Shown piece after piece: positions 34,900 to 47,133 of a stretch of 64,000 nt of DNA. Position 1 is the stretch's first letter. The number at the start of each line of letters is the position of its first letter. The translations under genes were made by a program, and so were the position numbers. This DNA is from Clarkia xantiana subsp. parviflora (lineage: Eukaryota; Streptophyta; Magnoliopsida; Myrtales; Onagraceae): contig JAPTYO010000023.1 in NCBI GenBank assembly GCA_036873135.1, positions 3,359,834 through 3,423,833 of the forward strand, written 5' to 3'. The notes beneath the pieces were generated by a model. It was not told the origin of the DNA, ran no database searches, and was given only the letters and a program-made list of their open reading frames with translations.

Positions 34900-36110
34900 G
34901 GGGGCACTTAAAAATAATTGGGTTTAAAAAATGATGATTGAACAATTTAAAGTTATTTTATTTATTATTGTAATAAAATATGTAACAGTTACAAAAAAAA
35001 ACTAAATACTACTGTCTATAATTATTTCTACAAGAAGGTTTTATATTTTGAAAATGACATATTATAACATTATTATAAATAACATTTGGAGTTTTCAAAT
35101 TTATTATAAAATTCAATTAGTCGAATTATATTATCACATAGGTGATACATCAAATATAGAATGTGAGTCTATCAGTCTATGTAATGACTTAGCTTCTTCT
35201 TCGTTTTTCCTTTTAAAAAACAAAATAATAAGTTAACTACTTTAAGTGTTTAGGATCTTACAATATTAAATAAGATGTATTTATCTAAAATTTATATAAG
35301 TTAAAATCTAACCTTTATCATATATATATATAGTAATTAAATTCATGGTATTATTATTTTAAGACAATATGTATCTTTTAAGTTTCATGTTTATATTTAA
35401 CATTGTCCCTTCTCGTTCCATGGTTAATCAACATATATAATATATATTTTACTTATTAAATATGTATGTATATGTGGAAGGATGGGGACATTTTGTCTCC
35501 ATTCATCACCATGCAAACGCCACTAAGTATATTTAAAATGAATTTCATTATAATTTGATATTATAATTGGTTGGCAAGAATTTGTGAGAATCCACCTCAC
35601 TGTAACATGAAATTATATTTTATATCAGATGTAATTTGAACCTACAACTAAGATTCCAAAATTTTGGTAAAAAAAAACTAAGATTATTGAATGTTTATTA
35701 TATTATTATGTATTTTAATAAATAAGTCCTTTATAGGATTTCCTTGCGCAAGTATTATTATCTTTTTGTTATAATTTATTACTCATTATAAAAAATAATG
35801 AGAATAGTGTTCGTGTACAAAGTAAATAGTCTTTCACTTGACATTTTTTTATAAAACTTATCTCGTAAAATTGTACAATAGGGCTAAGTAGAATTTTAAT
35901 AACAAGTGATAATTTAGTTTTAATATTTTAAAATTTAAGGTTTAAATTATTCATAAATTGACGATATACAATAAACATAAATCATAAAATTTAGAAAGTT
36001 AGTTAATTTTTACTAAAGTAATAACATGTTTAAGTCTTAATGTATTAAGATTTATTATTAAGATTTATGATTCACATTGCTATACAAACTACAACTTAAC
36101 AGTACATTCT
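34900..36110. other. AT-rich intergenic DNA
   Basis: No gene or structured repeat that I can support. The 62-codon ORF at 35048 is low complexity. Confidence 0.5.
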
Positions 36111-36279
36111 ATATTACATCACTCATTAAATCACTCATTACGAACCAACTCACTAATTCAGATCATTACTTGTATATTTACATAATATCACATTACATAC
36201 AAATCAAATATTGCGTTAAAGTCTTTATGTTTGACAGTTGACTCTATTTTTATTAATAAATCTGATATTACTTCAACAA

Positions 36280-36353
36280 GGTTTCGTGGTGTAGTTGGTT
36301 ATCACGTCAGTCTAACACACTGAAGGTCTCCGGTTCGAACCCGGGCGAAGCCA
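36280..36353 (+). tRNA. tRNA-Val(AAC), copy 1
   Basis: 74 nt. Acceptor arms GGTTTCG and CGAAGCC pair fully, with discriminator A. D-arm TGGTGTAGTTGGTTATCA carries the A box. Anticodon loop C-TAACAC shows anticodon AAC between TCAGT and ACTGA. T arm has GGTTCGAACCC (B box). A nuclear-type sequence; no intron; CCA not encoded beyond chance. A T-rich terminator tract follows. Confidence 0.97.
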
Positions 36354-37058
36354 CATTTATTGCAATTTTTTTTACCACCCCAAGCTTAAAAGTTCAATAT
36401 TTTAGATACAACACGCTTCAAATATCATAATAAGCATGAATCAAAAAAGGGTATAGCTTGACTTGACAACAGATATATAAATGTTAAAAGGGACAGATTC
36501 ATAACTTCCTGAGTTTTTTTTTTTTTACCTTGGTTTTGATTCAAAAGGTTAGCACAAAACTAAGTCACCCTCAAAAGTAAGTTGAGATTTTCTCTACAAA
36601 ATTCCACTTGATATATATATTGGTCTTCTCTTCATGTTGTACAGCCAGACTCCAACCTTGTCCCTTAAAGTGTGTTGGTGCAGAAAGAAACCATATAGCT
36701 CTCTGCAAGATGAGAAGTTTAAGTGATAATCTTTCCTTCAACATGTTTTCTATCATAACATGTAACAACAGCCCCTAGAGAAGATCCCATACACAAGACA
36801 ATCGAAATTCATCAACATTATAGCCTCAATGTAGAATCTGGTCATGCTAATTCAAGATAAACTTTGCTATCCTATAAAATAAAACACTGCAATCTAACGT
36901 TACATCACTTATTATGAACCAATCCATTAATTCAGGACATTACATGTATCTTACATTTTAAGAAATCACACGTTACGGTGAGTCAAATGCCATCTTAGTG
37001 TATTTGTATTTGACAGTTAATGCTATTTTGATTATTAATTCAGATAGCATTCCATCAA

Positions 37059-37132
37059 GGTTTCGTGGTGTAGTTGGTTATCACGTCAGTCTAACACACT
37101 GAAGGTCTCCGGTTCGAACCCGGGCGAAGCCA
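37059..37132 (+). tRNA. tRNA-Val(AAC), copy 2
   Basis: Identical over all 74 nt to the copy 779 bp upstream, though flanks have diverged. Same orientation. Followed by a T run at 37140. Intact cloverleaf and A and B boxes suggest that it is functional. Confidence 0.97.
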
Positions 37133-37383
37133 AAAATGATTTTTTTCTTTAACCCAACAATTAAACTCAATGTTTTAGATCTTCACAGTGCCCAACAACA
37201 TAAGAATGAATCAAATCAATGTTTTAGATCTTCACAGTGCCCAACAACATAAGAATGAATCAAAAAGGAGTTAAAAGGACACATCATGATATATAATGAT
37301 TCAAAAAGTTGGCACAATACTAAGTCTCACCCTCAAAAGTAAGTTGGGATTTCCTCTGCCGAATTCCACTTCATATATATATG

Positions 37384-37535
37384 AGAAATGATTGGAGTGC
37401 CGATGCTAACCTCCGAGAACCTCCAAAGTGTGAGTTAGTGGCATGAAGTGTAATATCTAACAACTTTTTGTGTAATTATTTCACACTCACATGTCGGATG
37501 TTCTCGGATGCTGGGAGTCGGATCCCCTATCATAG

Positions 37536-37537
<2 letters not shown>
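37384..37537. mobile_element. Small foldback element beside a TA tract
   Basis: The left part carries GATGCTAACCTCCGAGAACC and the right part GGATGTTCTCGGATGCTGGG, an imperfect inverted pair over about 40 bp. It is present in copy 2 of the tRNA duplication and absent from copy 1, so it inserted later. No clear target duplication, because the right edge runs into (TA)n. Confidence 0.5.

Positions 37538-37538
<1 letters not shown>

Positions 37539-37631
<93 letters not shown>
37539..37631. repeat. (TA)n microsatellite
   Basis: About 45 uninterrupted TA dinucleotides. It generates spurious I-Y repeat ORFs. A second long (TA)n lies at 46397-46470, and shorter ones occur near 7960, 12970, 59410 and 61900. 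Confidence 0.97.
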
Positions 37632-37633
<2 letters not shown>

Positions 37634-38817
37634 TTTACTTCATGTTCTTTTTTTTATAAGACACTCCATGTTCTAACTAACAGGTACACCCAGACAGACT
37701 TCAACCTCGTACCTTAAAGTGTGTTGGTGCAGAAAGCAATCATGAAACTGTCTGCAAGTAGGGAAGTTTAAGTGAGAATCTTTCCTTCAATTTCGGCTAA
37801 GTAAGACCGGTACAGAGCACAGTTTAACACTTTAACATGGTATCTATCATTTTCACAACGAATCGTTTCCAAAACCACATTGAGTGAATTGGTAACTGAG
37901 AAAGTAATGCCATAAACGTATATATAAGCCTAACCAAAGTCGTTGATAGGATGACCAAAGTGACGGCAATCACACATCGTCAGAAAAAATAAGATGATTA
38001 ACAGGAGTTCTTCATTTCTAGTTAGGCAGCTGGAAATTGGATCTATAATATCTCCTTCGCCAAAATAAACAAATATCTACTCATTTCTAAATGCATCATG
38101 GAACAGTTGAGAAAAGAAGCCATTAGTTAGTTAGTTTTCATTTTGCCAACAGTACTGCTCTAAATGATCAGCATAGTCAAGTTGGAACATAAAACACCTA
38201 ACTTTGCGAAAGCAGAATCAGACTGCATATAGATTATAGATACAAAGGAGAAGCTACAAAGATGTACAAATAAGAGAACCTACAACTACTACCGGTGAGC
38301 TGAATCCTACTTTCTTCTCAAATCTCAACAAGTACGGAAACTGAGCTGATTTTCTTCCCATTCATTACAAAATCCAGATGGATCCTCCAAATACTAATCC
38401 ACAAAACACACTATATAGAAACATACTTTAAACAAGTCCATCTCCAGAGTTCTTGAGAGCAAAGGAATCTTATCAGACCAGAATATGTAACCACAGCCCC
38501 TGGAGAAAATCCTCTAAACAAGACACAATCAAAATTCCTCAACATTCTAGCCTTATTGAAGAATCTGGTCATGCTAATTCAAGATGAACTTTGAAGAATG
38601 GAAAATAGCAGCTTTTTAGCTTCCTCTCTGTCATGAAATTGTATGATATTGATTCCTTTATAACCAAACCATAGAACCATGATCACTAGCATTCTACCTT
38701 TCATCTATTAATTGATTTGAATCCTAAAGGACAAACTTTCACATTCTAACAAATGGCATTCTGATGAACAACCCAGCAGCGGATGTGATTAAAGAAGTTG
38801 CATAACAGTAAGTAGAT

Positions 38818-39672
38818 TCATGAATCAAACCACTTACCAGCCATGGAAGTGGACTTTGGTTTCTTCATCTTCCGGATAAGTGATTGCATTTCCATAAACC
38901 ACCTCATCCGCTGCTTCTCCATGTCCTCTGCGAACTGCATCCTCGTCTTCTCCAACTCCACCATCTCCCTCTGCTTCCACGTCTCCACTCTCTCATACAT
39001 CTCCGCCAACTCCGTTACAGCATGGGCAAGCTCTGCATAACCTCTGTCTCTTGGCCCAACACTTGTACGTCTTCTTCCACCACTCGATCCCTTGGAAACC
39101 GAATCTGGAGCCGAACATTCGCCCCGCCGTTGGAACACATATTGGCCAGCTGGTGGCGAAGAATCAGGAGGATACTCCCTGGGGAAGCGCTTCTGGCTCC
39201 GTGGACGCACTGGCACCACCGACAAACTGAGCGAGTGATTCTTCATCTTACGCGAGGGAGGGGAAGGAGGAGAGGAATTTGAATTATTGGCGGGAAACTG
39301 GATTCCAATTAGGGCATCGAGTGCGGAGAAGAAAGGCCAGGTACTGACACGGGAGTGCTTTCGGAACCCTAAAACCCTAACCTTCTCGGCCTTGTATCGC
39401 TTCTTCAGCGTGCCGATACGGTTCTTACACTGCTGGTCCGTACATGAGGATCCATGACGACGGTTGAGGGCGTTGGCCACCTCCTGCCACTGCTGCTGCC
39501 TGAGGTTCCCCCTTTCAGCGGAGACGAAACGGTCGCCCCACTCCTCGATGAGCGTTCGTGTCGCTTCCTTGCTCCAGCAGTCTTCCCGCAGCATGGCTGG
39601 CGCTGCCGACGTTTGCGATTGTAGCAGGAGTAGGAACGGATTCGAAGCCTCGCCGGAGGTTTGAGACTTCAC
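38818..39672 (-). CDS. Trihelix transcription factor
   Basis: Single-exon gene, 284 residues. Residues about 33-102 form one trihelix (GT-type, Myb/SANT-related) DNA-binding domain with the three spaced tryptophans W33, W45 and W62, the C-x-D-Q-Q-C-K-N-R segment, and a fourth amphipathic helix region (T-W-P-F-F-S-A-L-D-A-L). A Ser/Pro linker follows, then a long charged helix at about 215-270 (M-Y-E-R-V-E-T-W-K-Q-R-E-M-V-E-L-E-K) that likely dimerises. This layout fits the small single-domain SIP1/ASIL-like clade of plant trihelix proteins, which act mostly as repressors; the clade call is inference. The first ATG of the frame precedes the domain by a normal distance. It is divergent from CNX3, with about 0.3 kb between the transcripts. 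Confidence 0.9.
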   Translation of the reverse strand: MKSQTSGEASNPFLLLLQSQTSAAPAMLREDCWSKEATRTLIEEWGDRFVSAERGNLRQQQWQEVANALNRRHGSSCTDQQCKNRIGTLKKRYKAEKVRVLGFRKHSRVSTWPFFSALDALIGIQFPANNSNSSPPSPPSRKMKNHSLSLSVVPVRPRSQKRFPREYPPDSSPPAGQYVFQRRGECSAPDSVSKGSSGGRRRTSVGPRDRGYAELAHAVTELAEMYERVETWKQREMVELEKTRMQFAEDMEKQRMRWFMEMQSLIRKMKKPKSTSMAGKWFDS

Positions 39673-40487
39673 TTCGGTATCACCACCGGCGCTGACGATA
39701 ATGGCGTCTGAACTCCGTAGGTACGCGAGGGAGATGAAGGAATGAAGATGAACAGACTCTGCTCCGTCCTACACTGAAGAGGGAGAGAACGAACCTCGAC
39801 GAGCGCGCAATTTGGTCGAATATTGGGCCGACTTTTGGGCCGGCTTGGACTGGACTATGATACCTTGACAAGTACAGTACTCTTTTTTTTTGGGCCAAAA
39901 ATAAGTATAGTACTCACTAGTTCCGTAGCCTGCTCGTCGTTCTTGAGCTTTCTTCCATCGGCTTCGATCCAACAAACAAGGTAGATACAGAACTTGAAGC
40001 TTCTTCTGAGTATTCCTCTCCTCTGAATCCATTAATCATTTGCTTTGCTGTCTAAAATCTTACTGCTAGTTTGAGATATTTCGATTACCTGACCGCATCT
40101 CTGTTAATCAACAGCTTTTGTATCTTTGGTATCATTTCCGATTCATTGATTGTTTTGAATCCTCAACTGTCATGGTCTATCGTTACTCTTCTCCCTTTCG
40201 CTGTTTTCCTACTTAATTCTGGTGTATTAGGCGGAAGGTTCAAGTGTCCTTCTACCTGTTTGTCAAAATGCCTGAACCATGAACCGATAAAAGTTTAGTT
40301 TTTTCAGACAAGCAGTAGAATCGAAAAACAAAAAAACACAATATTATAGATTCATAACAGCAATTCCAAGGTTGTACTGATTTTTTGTTTTTTGTTTTTG
40401 AAAAATCATGGCCCGATATACTTTCCCCGGTGACGACAAGCTTTTGTTTTCCAACTTGCAGGCTGCATTTTTCTTGTTGAAGGTGCC
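39673..40487. promoter_or_regulatory. Shared bidirectional promoter region and CNX3 leader intron
   Basis: The start codon of the trihelix gene (39672) and the leader of CNX3 face away from each other. A plausible CNX3 5'UTR exon ends at 39980 (AACAAACAAG then GTAGAT) and rejoins at 40462 (after CTTGCAG), giving a leader intron of about 480 bp. Transcription starts are not determined. Confidence 0.5.
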
Positions 40488-41636
40488 ATGTTTCTTCGTC
40501 AATTAGCAGTTGCTCTTCCTTCTTCACGAAGATTCTTTGGCAGCAGCAGCAGTAGTAGTCCTAATCTAGCAAATGCCATTGCTGAAATGAATAAGGTCAG
40601 CCAGTCATGATAATTATACACATGCTTGTTACCGTTCGTTATTAATATATGACACCAAATAACCACCCAACAGAAGGAATAGCAGCAAATTTCTGCTGTT
40701 ACTTATATCATTCCTTTTTATACTAAAATATTTTACTTTTCAGTTGCTTGCTTTGTGCCTCCATTCATTTACGGGTTATACTAGCTTGCATTCTCATCTA
40801 GCTTCAGCTACCAATCAGATGCTGATCATATTGTAAACTTGTTATGACTCGAGATTATGTTCATTGTATGTTACTTCCAGTGTAAACAATACGGAATTTT
40901 AAATCTAGGTATATTTGTTTTTTAAGTTATATATATGCTGCACTTTTTCAATGCTGATCAAATTGTCCATCCAACTTGTCCTGTCTAATGTATCTATCTA
41001 TATGGACATTAGTTTCAATGTGCTTCACTAAAGTTGCTAATGTATCAGGAGATGGAGATGGTGTTCGGTGATCTGCCACCACCTGGACTTGGCAGTGCCG
41101 CAAATGAAACCTCCATAGCTCAAGAACTCCAAACCCAGATATCATCTAACAAACCCATCGAGACTTTAACACACATTAGCAGCACAGGCGAGGCACAAAT
41201 GGTGGACATCTCCCAAAAACCAATCACCAAAAGAACTGCCATTGCTAGCTGCAAAGTGCTTCTTGGAAAAAAGGTATTTGACTTGGTCTCTGCAAACCAA
41301 CTGGCAAAAGGAGACGTGCTCAGCGTGGCTAAACTTGCAGGAATATGCGGGGCGAAGAACACGAGCAACCTCGTACCGTTGTGCCACAACATAATGCTGA
41401 GTCATGTTCGTGTGGATTTGAAGCTGAATCCGGATGATTCTAGCGTGGAGATTGAAGGAGAAGCTGTGTCAACTGGGAAAACAGGGGTGGAAATGGAAGC
41501 TTTGACAGCAGTGTCTGTTGCTGGACTTACTGTGTATGATATGTGTAAGGCTGCTTCCAAGGATATTGAGATATCTAGTGTTAGGCTTGATTCCAAAACT
41601 GGAGGGAAAAGTGGGGATTGGTTTAGAGAGAAATGA
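40488..41636 (+). CDS. CNX3: Cyclic pyranopterin monophosphate synthase, mitochondrial
   Basis: MoaC-type enzyme for the second half of step 1 of molybdenum-cofactor synthesis, acting with the radical-SAM partner CNX2 in the mitochondrial matrix to make cPMP. Two coding exons: 40488-40595 and 41049-41636, with borders A-A-G then GTCAGC and TATCAG then GAGATG, total 231 residues. The first about 30 residues (M-F-L-R-Q-L-A-V-A-L-P-S-S-R-R-F-F) are basic, hydroxylated and lack acids, as in a mitochondrial presequence. The MoaC core (about 75-225) shows M-V-D-I-S, A-G-I-C-G-A-K-N-T-S-N-L-V-P-L-C-H, G-V-E-M-E-A-L-T-A-V and Y-D-M-C-K-A, which hold the conserved active-site His, Glu, Asp and Lys. 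Ends G-D-W-F-R-E-K. No breaks. Confidence 0.95.
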
Positions 41637-41967
41637 ACAACTATATAAGGGTCATTTGGGTTTGTATTTGTCAAGAAATTAATGTATGAAAACTCTATAC
41701 CCTAATTACCCTTAATTAAAACAAAATAGTAAAATTAAACCAGAATGTTGTTCTATGTTCGGATTCGACCACATAATGTTGTCATGTGTTCGACTTTTTT
41801 AACAAAAAAAACTAAGAACATGATGAATTGACGAAGAACATAATGTTCAACTAAAAATAGATGTGTCTGATAAATTGAATACTCGTACTCCACCTCTTCT
41901 TATTTCCCTTTTGTTGCTTGATCATAATCCAGACTAAGTTTCAATCGAGCTTTTTATAAAGTATTAT

Positions 41968-42475
41968 GGGTTAAGATCCTAAAAACAATCACAGGTTTCA
42001 CTCATGTTAAAATCTTAGGACTAAAATGTTAATATGGACAGTCACATGTTTCATTTTTGTTAAAATTTGGTATCTCAGCGCGTTTTTTCCTCCCCCTTCA
42101 ATCATTTCCATCAACTCACTCATAATTCATCACTCTTTACTTTTCACAAAATCGCACAATTTCCCCCAAACTTGAACATCCAAAAGAAAGGGTTTCCAGC
42201 AGAGTGGTGTAGAGCGATTTCCAAACAACGGAGCAGGATTTACTGGCGCAGAAATGGTCAGCTCCTTAGGTGACGGTCCGGGCAATGTGACAGTTATGGA
42301 GTGTGCATGGGAGCTTGAATTTGACAGTCGGTTTCATCGAGATTGGCTTTTCTAAAGTAATCAAACCAAGACACCGACAATATAAATGAAACCTGAAACT
42401 TTTAGATCAACATTTTAATCCGAGACATCAAATTCCAACAAAGTGAACCTGAGAATATTTTTAGGTTCTTAACCC
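41968..42475. mobile_element. Mutator-like MITE, GGGTTAAGATCCT ends
   Basis: 508 bp, with inverted ends GGGTTAAGATCCTAAAAA and the complement of GGGTTAAGAACCTAAAAA. A perfect 9-bp direct repeat AAGTATTAT lies at 41959-41967 and 42476-42484. The interior shares CATAATYCATCACTCTTTACTTTTCACAAAATCG-type sequence with the element at 19274, so the two are relatives. It lies between the CNX3 and GARP gene 3' ends. Confidence 0.9.
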
Positions 42476-42653
42476 AAGTATTATTCATGAAAAAAAAAAA
42501 TTGGGCTTTATTGAGTCTGAGTACCAATACTGCAGGATCTCACTCTCATCTGCCCTTTGAATCGGGTCAGATCCCGAGAGTACTCAGCCCAGAAACCCTA
42601 ATTTCGTTCGTGTTTAGTAAAATGCAGTAAAACCCTAAATTCCATCACTCTGA

Positions 42654-45536
42654 TCAAGCCATTGCTTGTTGCTTGGACGAACACGGCGACAATGAAAGCG
42701 AAAGCGTTGTATCGGCCGCATCCATTGCCCTAATTCCTCCAAACCCTTGAATACTACTTACTTGGTGGTTATAATTATCGTGTTCATCACTACTTATCAA
42801 GTTGCTGCTTAGGGTTAGCTGCAGATTAGGCAGCCATTTCTTCTCTTTTGAGGTCTCATTATCGAAGTCGGTTTGGATTTGTTGATCGGCTGCTTGCGCT
42901 TTCATTTCTTTGATGAGTCTTTGCAATCTCTGTGTCTGCACACCAACAAACCCTAATTAGTTACATAAACACTTTAGGGTTAATTAAAAATGGTTAAGAA
43001 TAATCTAAAAACAATCAAAAGTATATATGCCATTTTGCGATTTTCCGTCTTTTTTTCGATTCGATGTCTTTTTTAGTAAGATTCTGGCATTAACCTTAGT
43101 AAAAAAACGCAATTTAAGTAAAAAAACGTGCTAAAATTTTATGCAAAATAGGCTGGAAAAATGAAAAGCAACAAATCTGATATACCAGACATCGAATTGC
43201 GGCAAAGAAATACTGAGACACCAAATTGCAACGTGTTTTAAAAAACAAACCGAACTTCGATGTTGTTTGGCAAAAGATGAGCAAAACTTTTATTATGGAT
43301 AACAAGCAAACTGAACTTTGAACCGCGCGCATAAAAAAAAAGTGTAGACTATGTAGATTTTTCTGCTAAAAAAACACGATTAAAATCACATAAACGTAAC
43401 ATCCACGTGATGCATTTTTTACTATGCCTTTTTTTAAAAAAAAAAAATTCCGTTAAGAAGTTGTGTTGGCCGATTTTTATCAAATTATGAAAGTCCGGCC
43501 TGTTATTGATCATTAACCCTAATCTTAACCTAATCTTTGATCGGGTCGATAACGAAATTCGTAGAGCAGCAAGAGTTAGTACCTCTGATTCGGAGCCGAC
43601 CATGCCATTGATGGTGAAAGAAGGAGCTGACTGCAAATTGCTATATGCAGAAGGTCTAGAAGAACCCATTGATGGTCTACCATTAAACCCTAGACCTTGA
43701 GTTCTAGGAGGCCATTTGTTACCATGCGATGATTCGCGCGATTTCGCAATAGTCTCACCTAGAATCCATGGTTGGTACCTATAGGAAATATACATTATGA
43801 ATTAATTAGACCATAGAAATTTGATTTGATATTATCTTTCAGAATATTTTTCTACTTCAAAATCGATTGTCTCGCTTTAATTTGATCGTGCATTTACATT
43901 TCTAAATTTACCCGTATTATACGATACGTAAAGCAAATCGGTTTTTCTGCGAAGAAAAATCGTGGGCGGAATCATACCTAGGGTTTGATTTGCAATCCAG
44001 TGCTTGTTTAAGGAAAAGCGAAGACATGAAGTTTCCATTAATGGCGTCAACTTTTCGCAGTTGCTGCTGATGATGATGATGAGCATTGATTCTTCCGTAG
44101 AGTTCAAGTATTTGTTCTCTACCACCTCCCATTCTTGTCCCAGCTTTTACAGATAAAACTACACATGAAATTAAGATGTTGAATATTGAATATTAGGGTT
44201 TATTTAAACTTTATTTCTAAGTCATTAAATTATGAGAAAATGAATCAGATTTCAAAACAACAAGAAAATGTTCACAATGTGTCTAATTTAACAGTTGAAA
44301 AATAAATTTTAAATATACCCGATTTCAATTTAGCTAAAGGATACATATTATCAATATTATTCAAACTTATAATAAGGATAGTAATTTGTTTGGGTAATAA
44401 TTCCAAAATATACTTTGACCGTAAGGAAAAAGCTTCAAGTTTGACCAAAGAGATTCTAGGGATTAATGATGAGATTTGACAATTAGCAACACTCTTATCA
44501 ATATAACAACAAAAACAAACATTCATTTCCATTAATCCATTAGATTAGATGATAATAAAAAGAGAGATTTTTCTATTTATTTAGTTTACCAACACGACAC
44601 TCTAAGTCTTGTCGTGGCTTGATTTACTTTGGTTAATGCTAAACGTTGGTGTCTGTGTATAATTTTGTCCCATTTAGTATTACTAGAGAAGTTGGTTCAA
44701 GTAATTAATAAATTAATCTATATATTATTTTATATCTAGATAGCTAGTAATATGAATCTTCTCATAATTTTTACATGCTATATTAGTACTATATTTATTT
44801 ATTTATTTATTTATTTATTTATTATTTAGTACATTTGAGAGCTTTAGTTACCTTGTCCTGACGCATCCAATTTCTTGCTTCGGTACATCTACGACAAAAG
44901 AAACATACGATACATTTAAAAAAAAATTGGAAATTATTGCAAAAAATAACATATGATTGAATAGAGAGTTTAATTAAATTAAATACCTGCAAATGACTCT
45001 TGACATGTGCAATGCTTAGGCCTCTCACATTCATCAGTTGAAGTACTAACTTTGGAGTAGCTTCTATAACACATAAATGCAACCATGAAGTTTCAATCAC
45101 CCAATTGTATGTTTCAAGTTGACTTATAAATGGCTCTTATTTAGTGGTTAAGAATATGTTTCAATCATACAAAAAAAGCATATATATAGTAAGTTGTTGT
45201 TGTGCCTTTGATAAGTATATGGAATTGTTTACTTATTAGGCAAGACTTACTTTCTTGGCCTCCAAGTCGTTCTACCGCGTGCACAAAAGCTAGATGGAGC
45301 TCACGAGTCCATCGCAGTCTCGGGCTCTTTGAACGAATATACTGTCTGACTGATGACCTTTCTGTCGATTTCCCTTCTTTTAAAGAACTCGAACTATCGT
45401 TGTCAGTCCTCTCATCATCACATCCTTTTCCATCCACCATAGCTTCCTCGTTCAAATCGAAGAATAACTTTTCAGAAGTCTCACTGTTCTCGTCGCTCTT
45501 TTCTTCATCAGTCGATATCTCAATTCGATCTGCCAT
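42654..45536 (-). CDS. GARP/KANADI-like transcription factor with EAR motifs
   Basis: Six coding exons: 45251-45536, 44987-45063, 44852-44888, 43978-44143, 43583-43778, 42654-42935; all GT-AG, in phase, 347 residues. The single GARP (G2-like Myb) DNA-binding domain spans about 70-127, split over three exons, with R-L-R-W-T-R-E-L-H-L-A-F-V-H-A-V, A-T-P-K-L-V-L-Q-L-M-N-V and the V-K-S-H-L-Q-M-Y-R end. That variant matches the subgroup of putative Myb proteins close to KANADI. The N terminus is acidic and Ser-rich and carries F-D-L-N-E-E. The last exon carries L-Q-L-T-L and L-S-L-S-L-S-P. These D-L-N and L-x-L-x-L elements are EAR-type repression motifs that recruit TOPLESS, so a repressor role is inferred. 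A His run (H-H-H-H-Q-Q-Q) lies in exon 4. A leader intron is likely, donor GTAAGT at 46012. Confidence 0.92.
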
Positions 45537-45599
45537 CGATCGTTTCCCTGAAGCACTATGTACTTTATGTGTATACCTTATCTATATGGGTGAATAGAT

Positions 45600-46393
45600 T
45601 TGCAAGCATTATCTAGAAACCTGTTCGATGAGAAACAAGGCGAAGTTGAACACACATCGGGTTAAATTTGCACAATTTATATGGTTTAAACAAGACACAT
45701 ACAAATGAATCAAAACCCTAAAATCAAATTCCTAAAATCAAAACCCTAAAAATCAAATGAAAAGAGGGTGAAGCTAGAAATCAGATCTAGCTAGGGTTTC
45801 GTCTCGTTTTTCCTCCTGATAAGGATATCTTGCTAGGGCTTTTCGAAGATTATATTGCAGAATCAATTTCGATTAACCGAAACCCCGACTTATCTCTGCT
45901 AATTCTCCCTTATTTAGGATTATCCAAACTTACAAAGACTTGTACAGAAGAGAAAGATGTGAAGCTATTGCTGAAATTGTTTAGGGTTTTTGGATAAATA
46001 TAGCTCACTTACCTCTAAAATGAGATGATCCATCTCTATAGATCTGATATATACATATATATACATATATATATATAGCAGGTTGGTTATATAGAGACGA
46101 TCATCAGATTGACCTCATATTTGATGATGGCAGCTCTATAGTCCTCTTGCAGTACTATCACAAACTTCGGGTTTTGGATCCGTCACTGACTGAAACAGTT
46201 GCAGAAAGGACGGCTTCTTTTAGGTCGTATATGGCATCATTCATGAAAGAGAGAGAGAGAGAGAGAGAGTTAATGGGTGTTCATGGAAGCTGCAGGATTT
46301 GAAGGGATATATGTTGTAGAGAATAGGGTGAATGGTATGTAGGGCCTAATAAGGCATTTCATTATATTCCTAGCTAGACTCTTCAGCATTGAG

Positions 46394-46472
<79 letters not shown>

Positions 46473-47098
46473 ATGGAGAGAATAATGTTGGAGAGGGAGG
46501 GCAAGTATTTACTGTCTCTCTCTAGATTTTAAAAAAATAGGATCGATAGATACGTATATCTTCATTTTAGGGTTTTTTTTTTAAAATATTGTATATACAG
46601 GTCGTCAACCTAGTTCCAACAACTGTACAGTTTAGTATAGTCAAAATGTTGATACGTTAAACTCAGTTTTACTCGCATCCTCTTATATCTGATGTATTTG
46701 AGCTTAACGATACATGATATATAATCAGGTCACAGTGATATAACTTACATAGGAATTTCGAACCTAGGGCTTTTGAATCAAAACACATAGTATATATATA
46801 ATTTTTTTAGGCCATGTGGTATGTATATCTTCATTTTAGGGTTTCTAAAAAAAAGTATATATATAATAATATTAATATAACATTTTTAGGGTTTTGACTC
46901 TCTTACTCATGGTTAGGTTTTTCTTGATAAGAATTAATGAATAATCAGTGCATGCACTAGCCTCGTCAGTGTAACTCTACCAACAACTTAATATAATCAA
47001 GATGTTAGCAAGTTAAGTCCAATTCTACTTATATCTTTTATGTTTAACGCAGTGTGCGGACTGATATGACATAATACTTTAATCATCCTATTAAATTG

Positions 47099-47133
<35 letters not shown>

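Larger units (their letters stand above)
36115..38600. repeat. Local duplication carrying tRNA-Val genes
   Basis: Copy 1 is 36115-36870 and copy 2 is about 36900-38600. Shared blocks in order: a CATCACTYATTAYGAACCAA word before the tRNA, the tRNA itself, CACCCTCAAAAGTAAGTTGRGATTT after it, CCTTAAAGTGTGTTGGTGCA, then ACAGCCCCTRGAGAA and TCTGGTCATGCTAATTCAAG. Copy 2 is expanded by a small foldback (about 37384-37535), a (TA)n tract and a further 0.7 kb between 37800 and 38480. Confidence 0.8.

Noticed and set aside
37468..37717. I-Y repeat proteins
   Set aside because: Direct translation of the (TA)n microsatellite.
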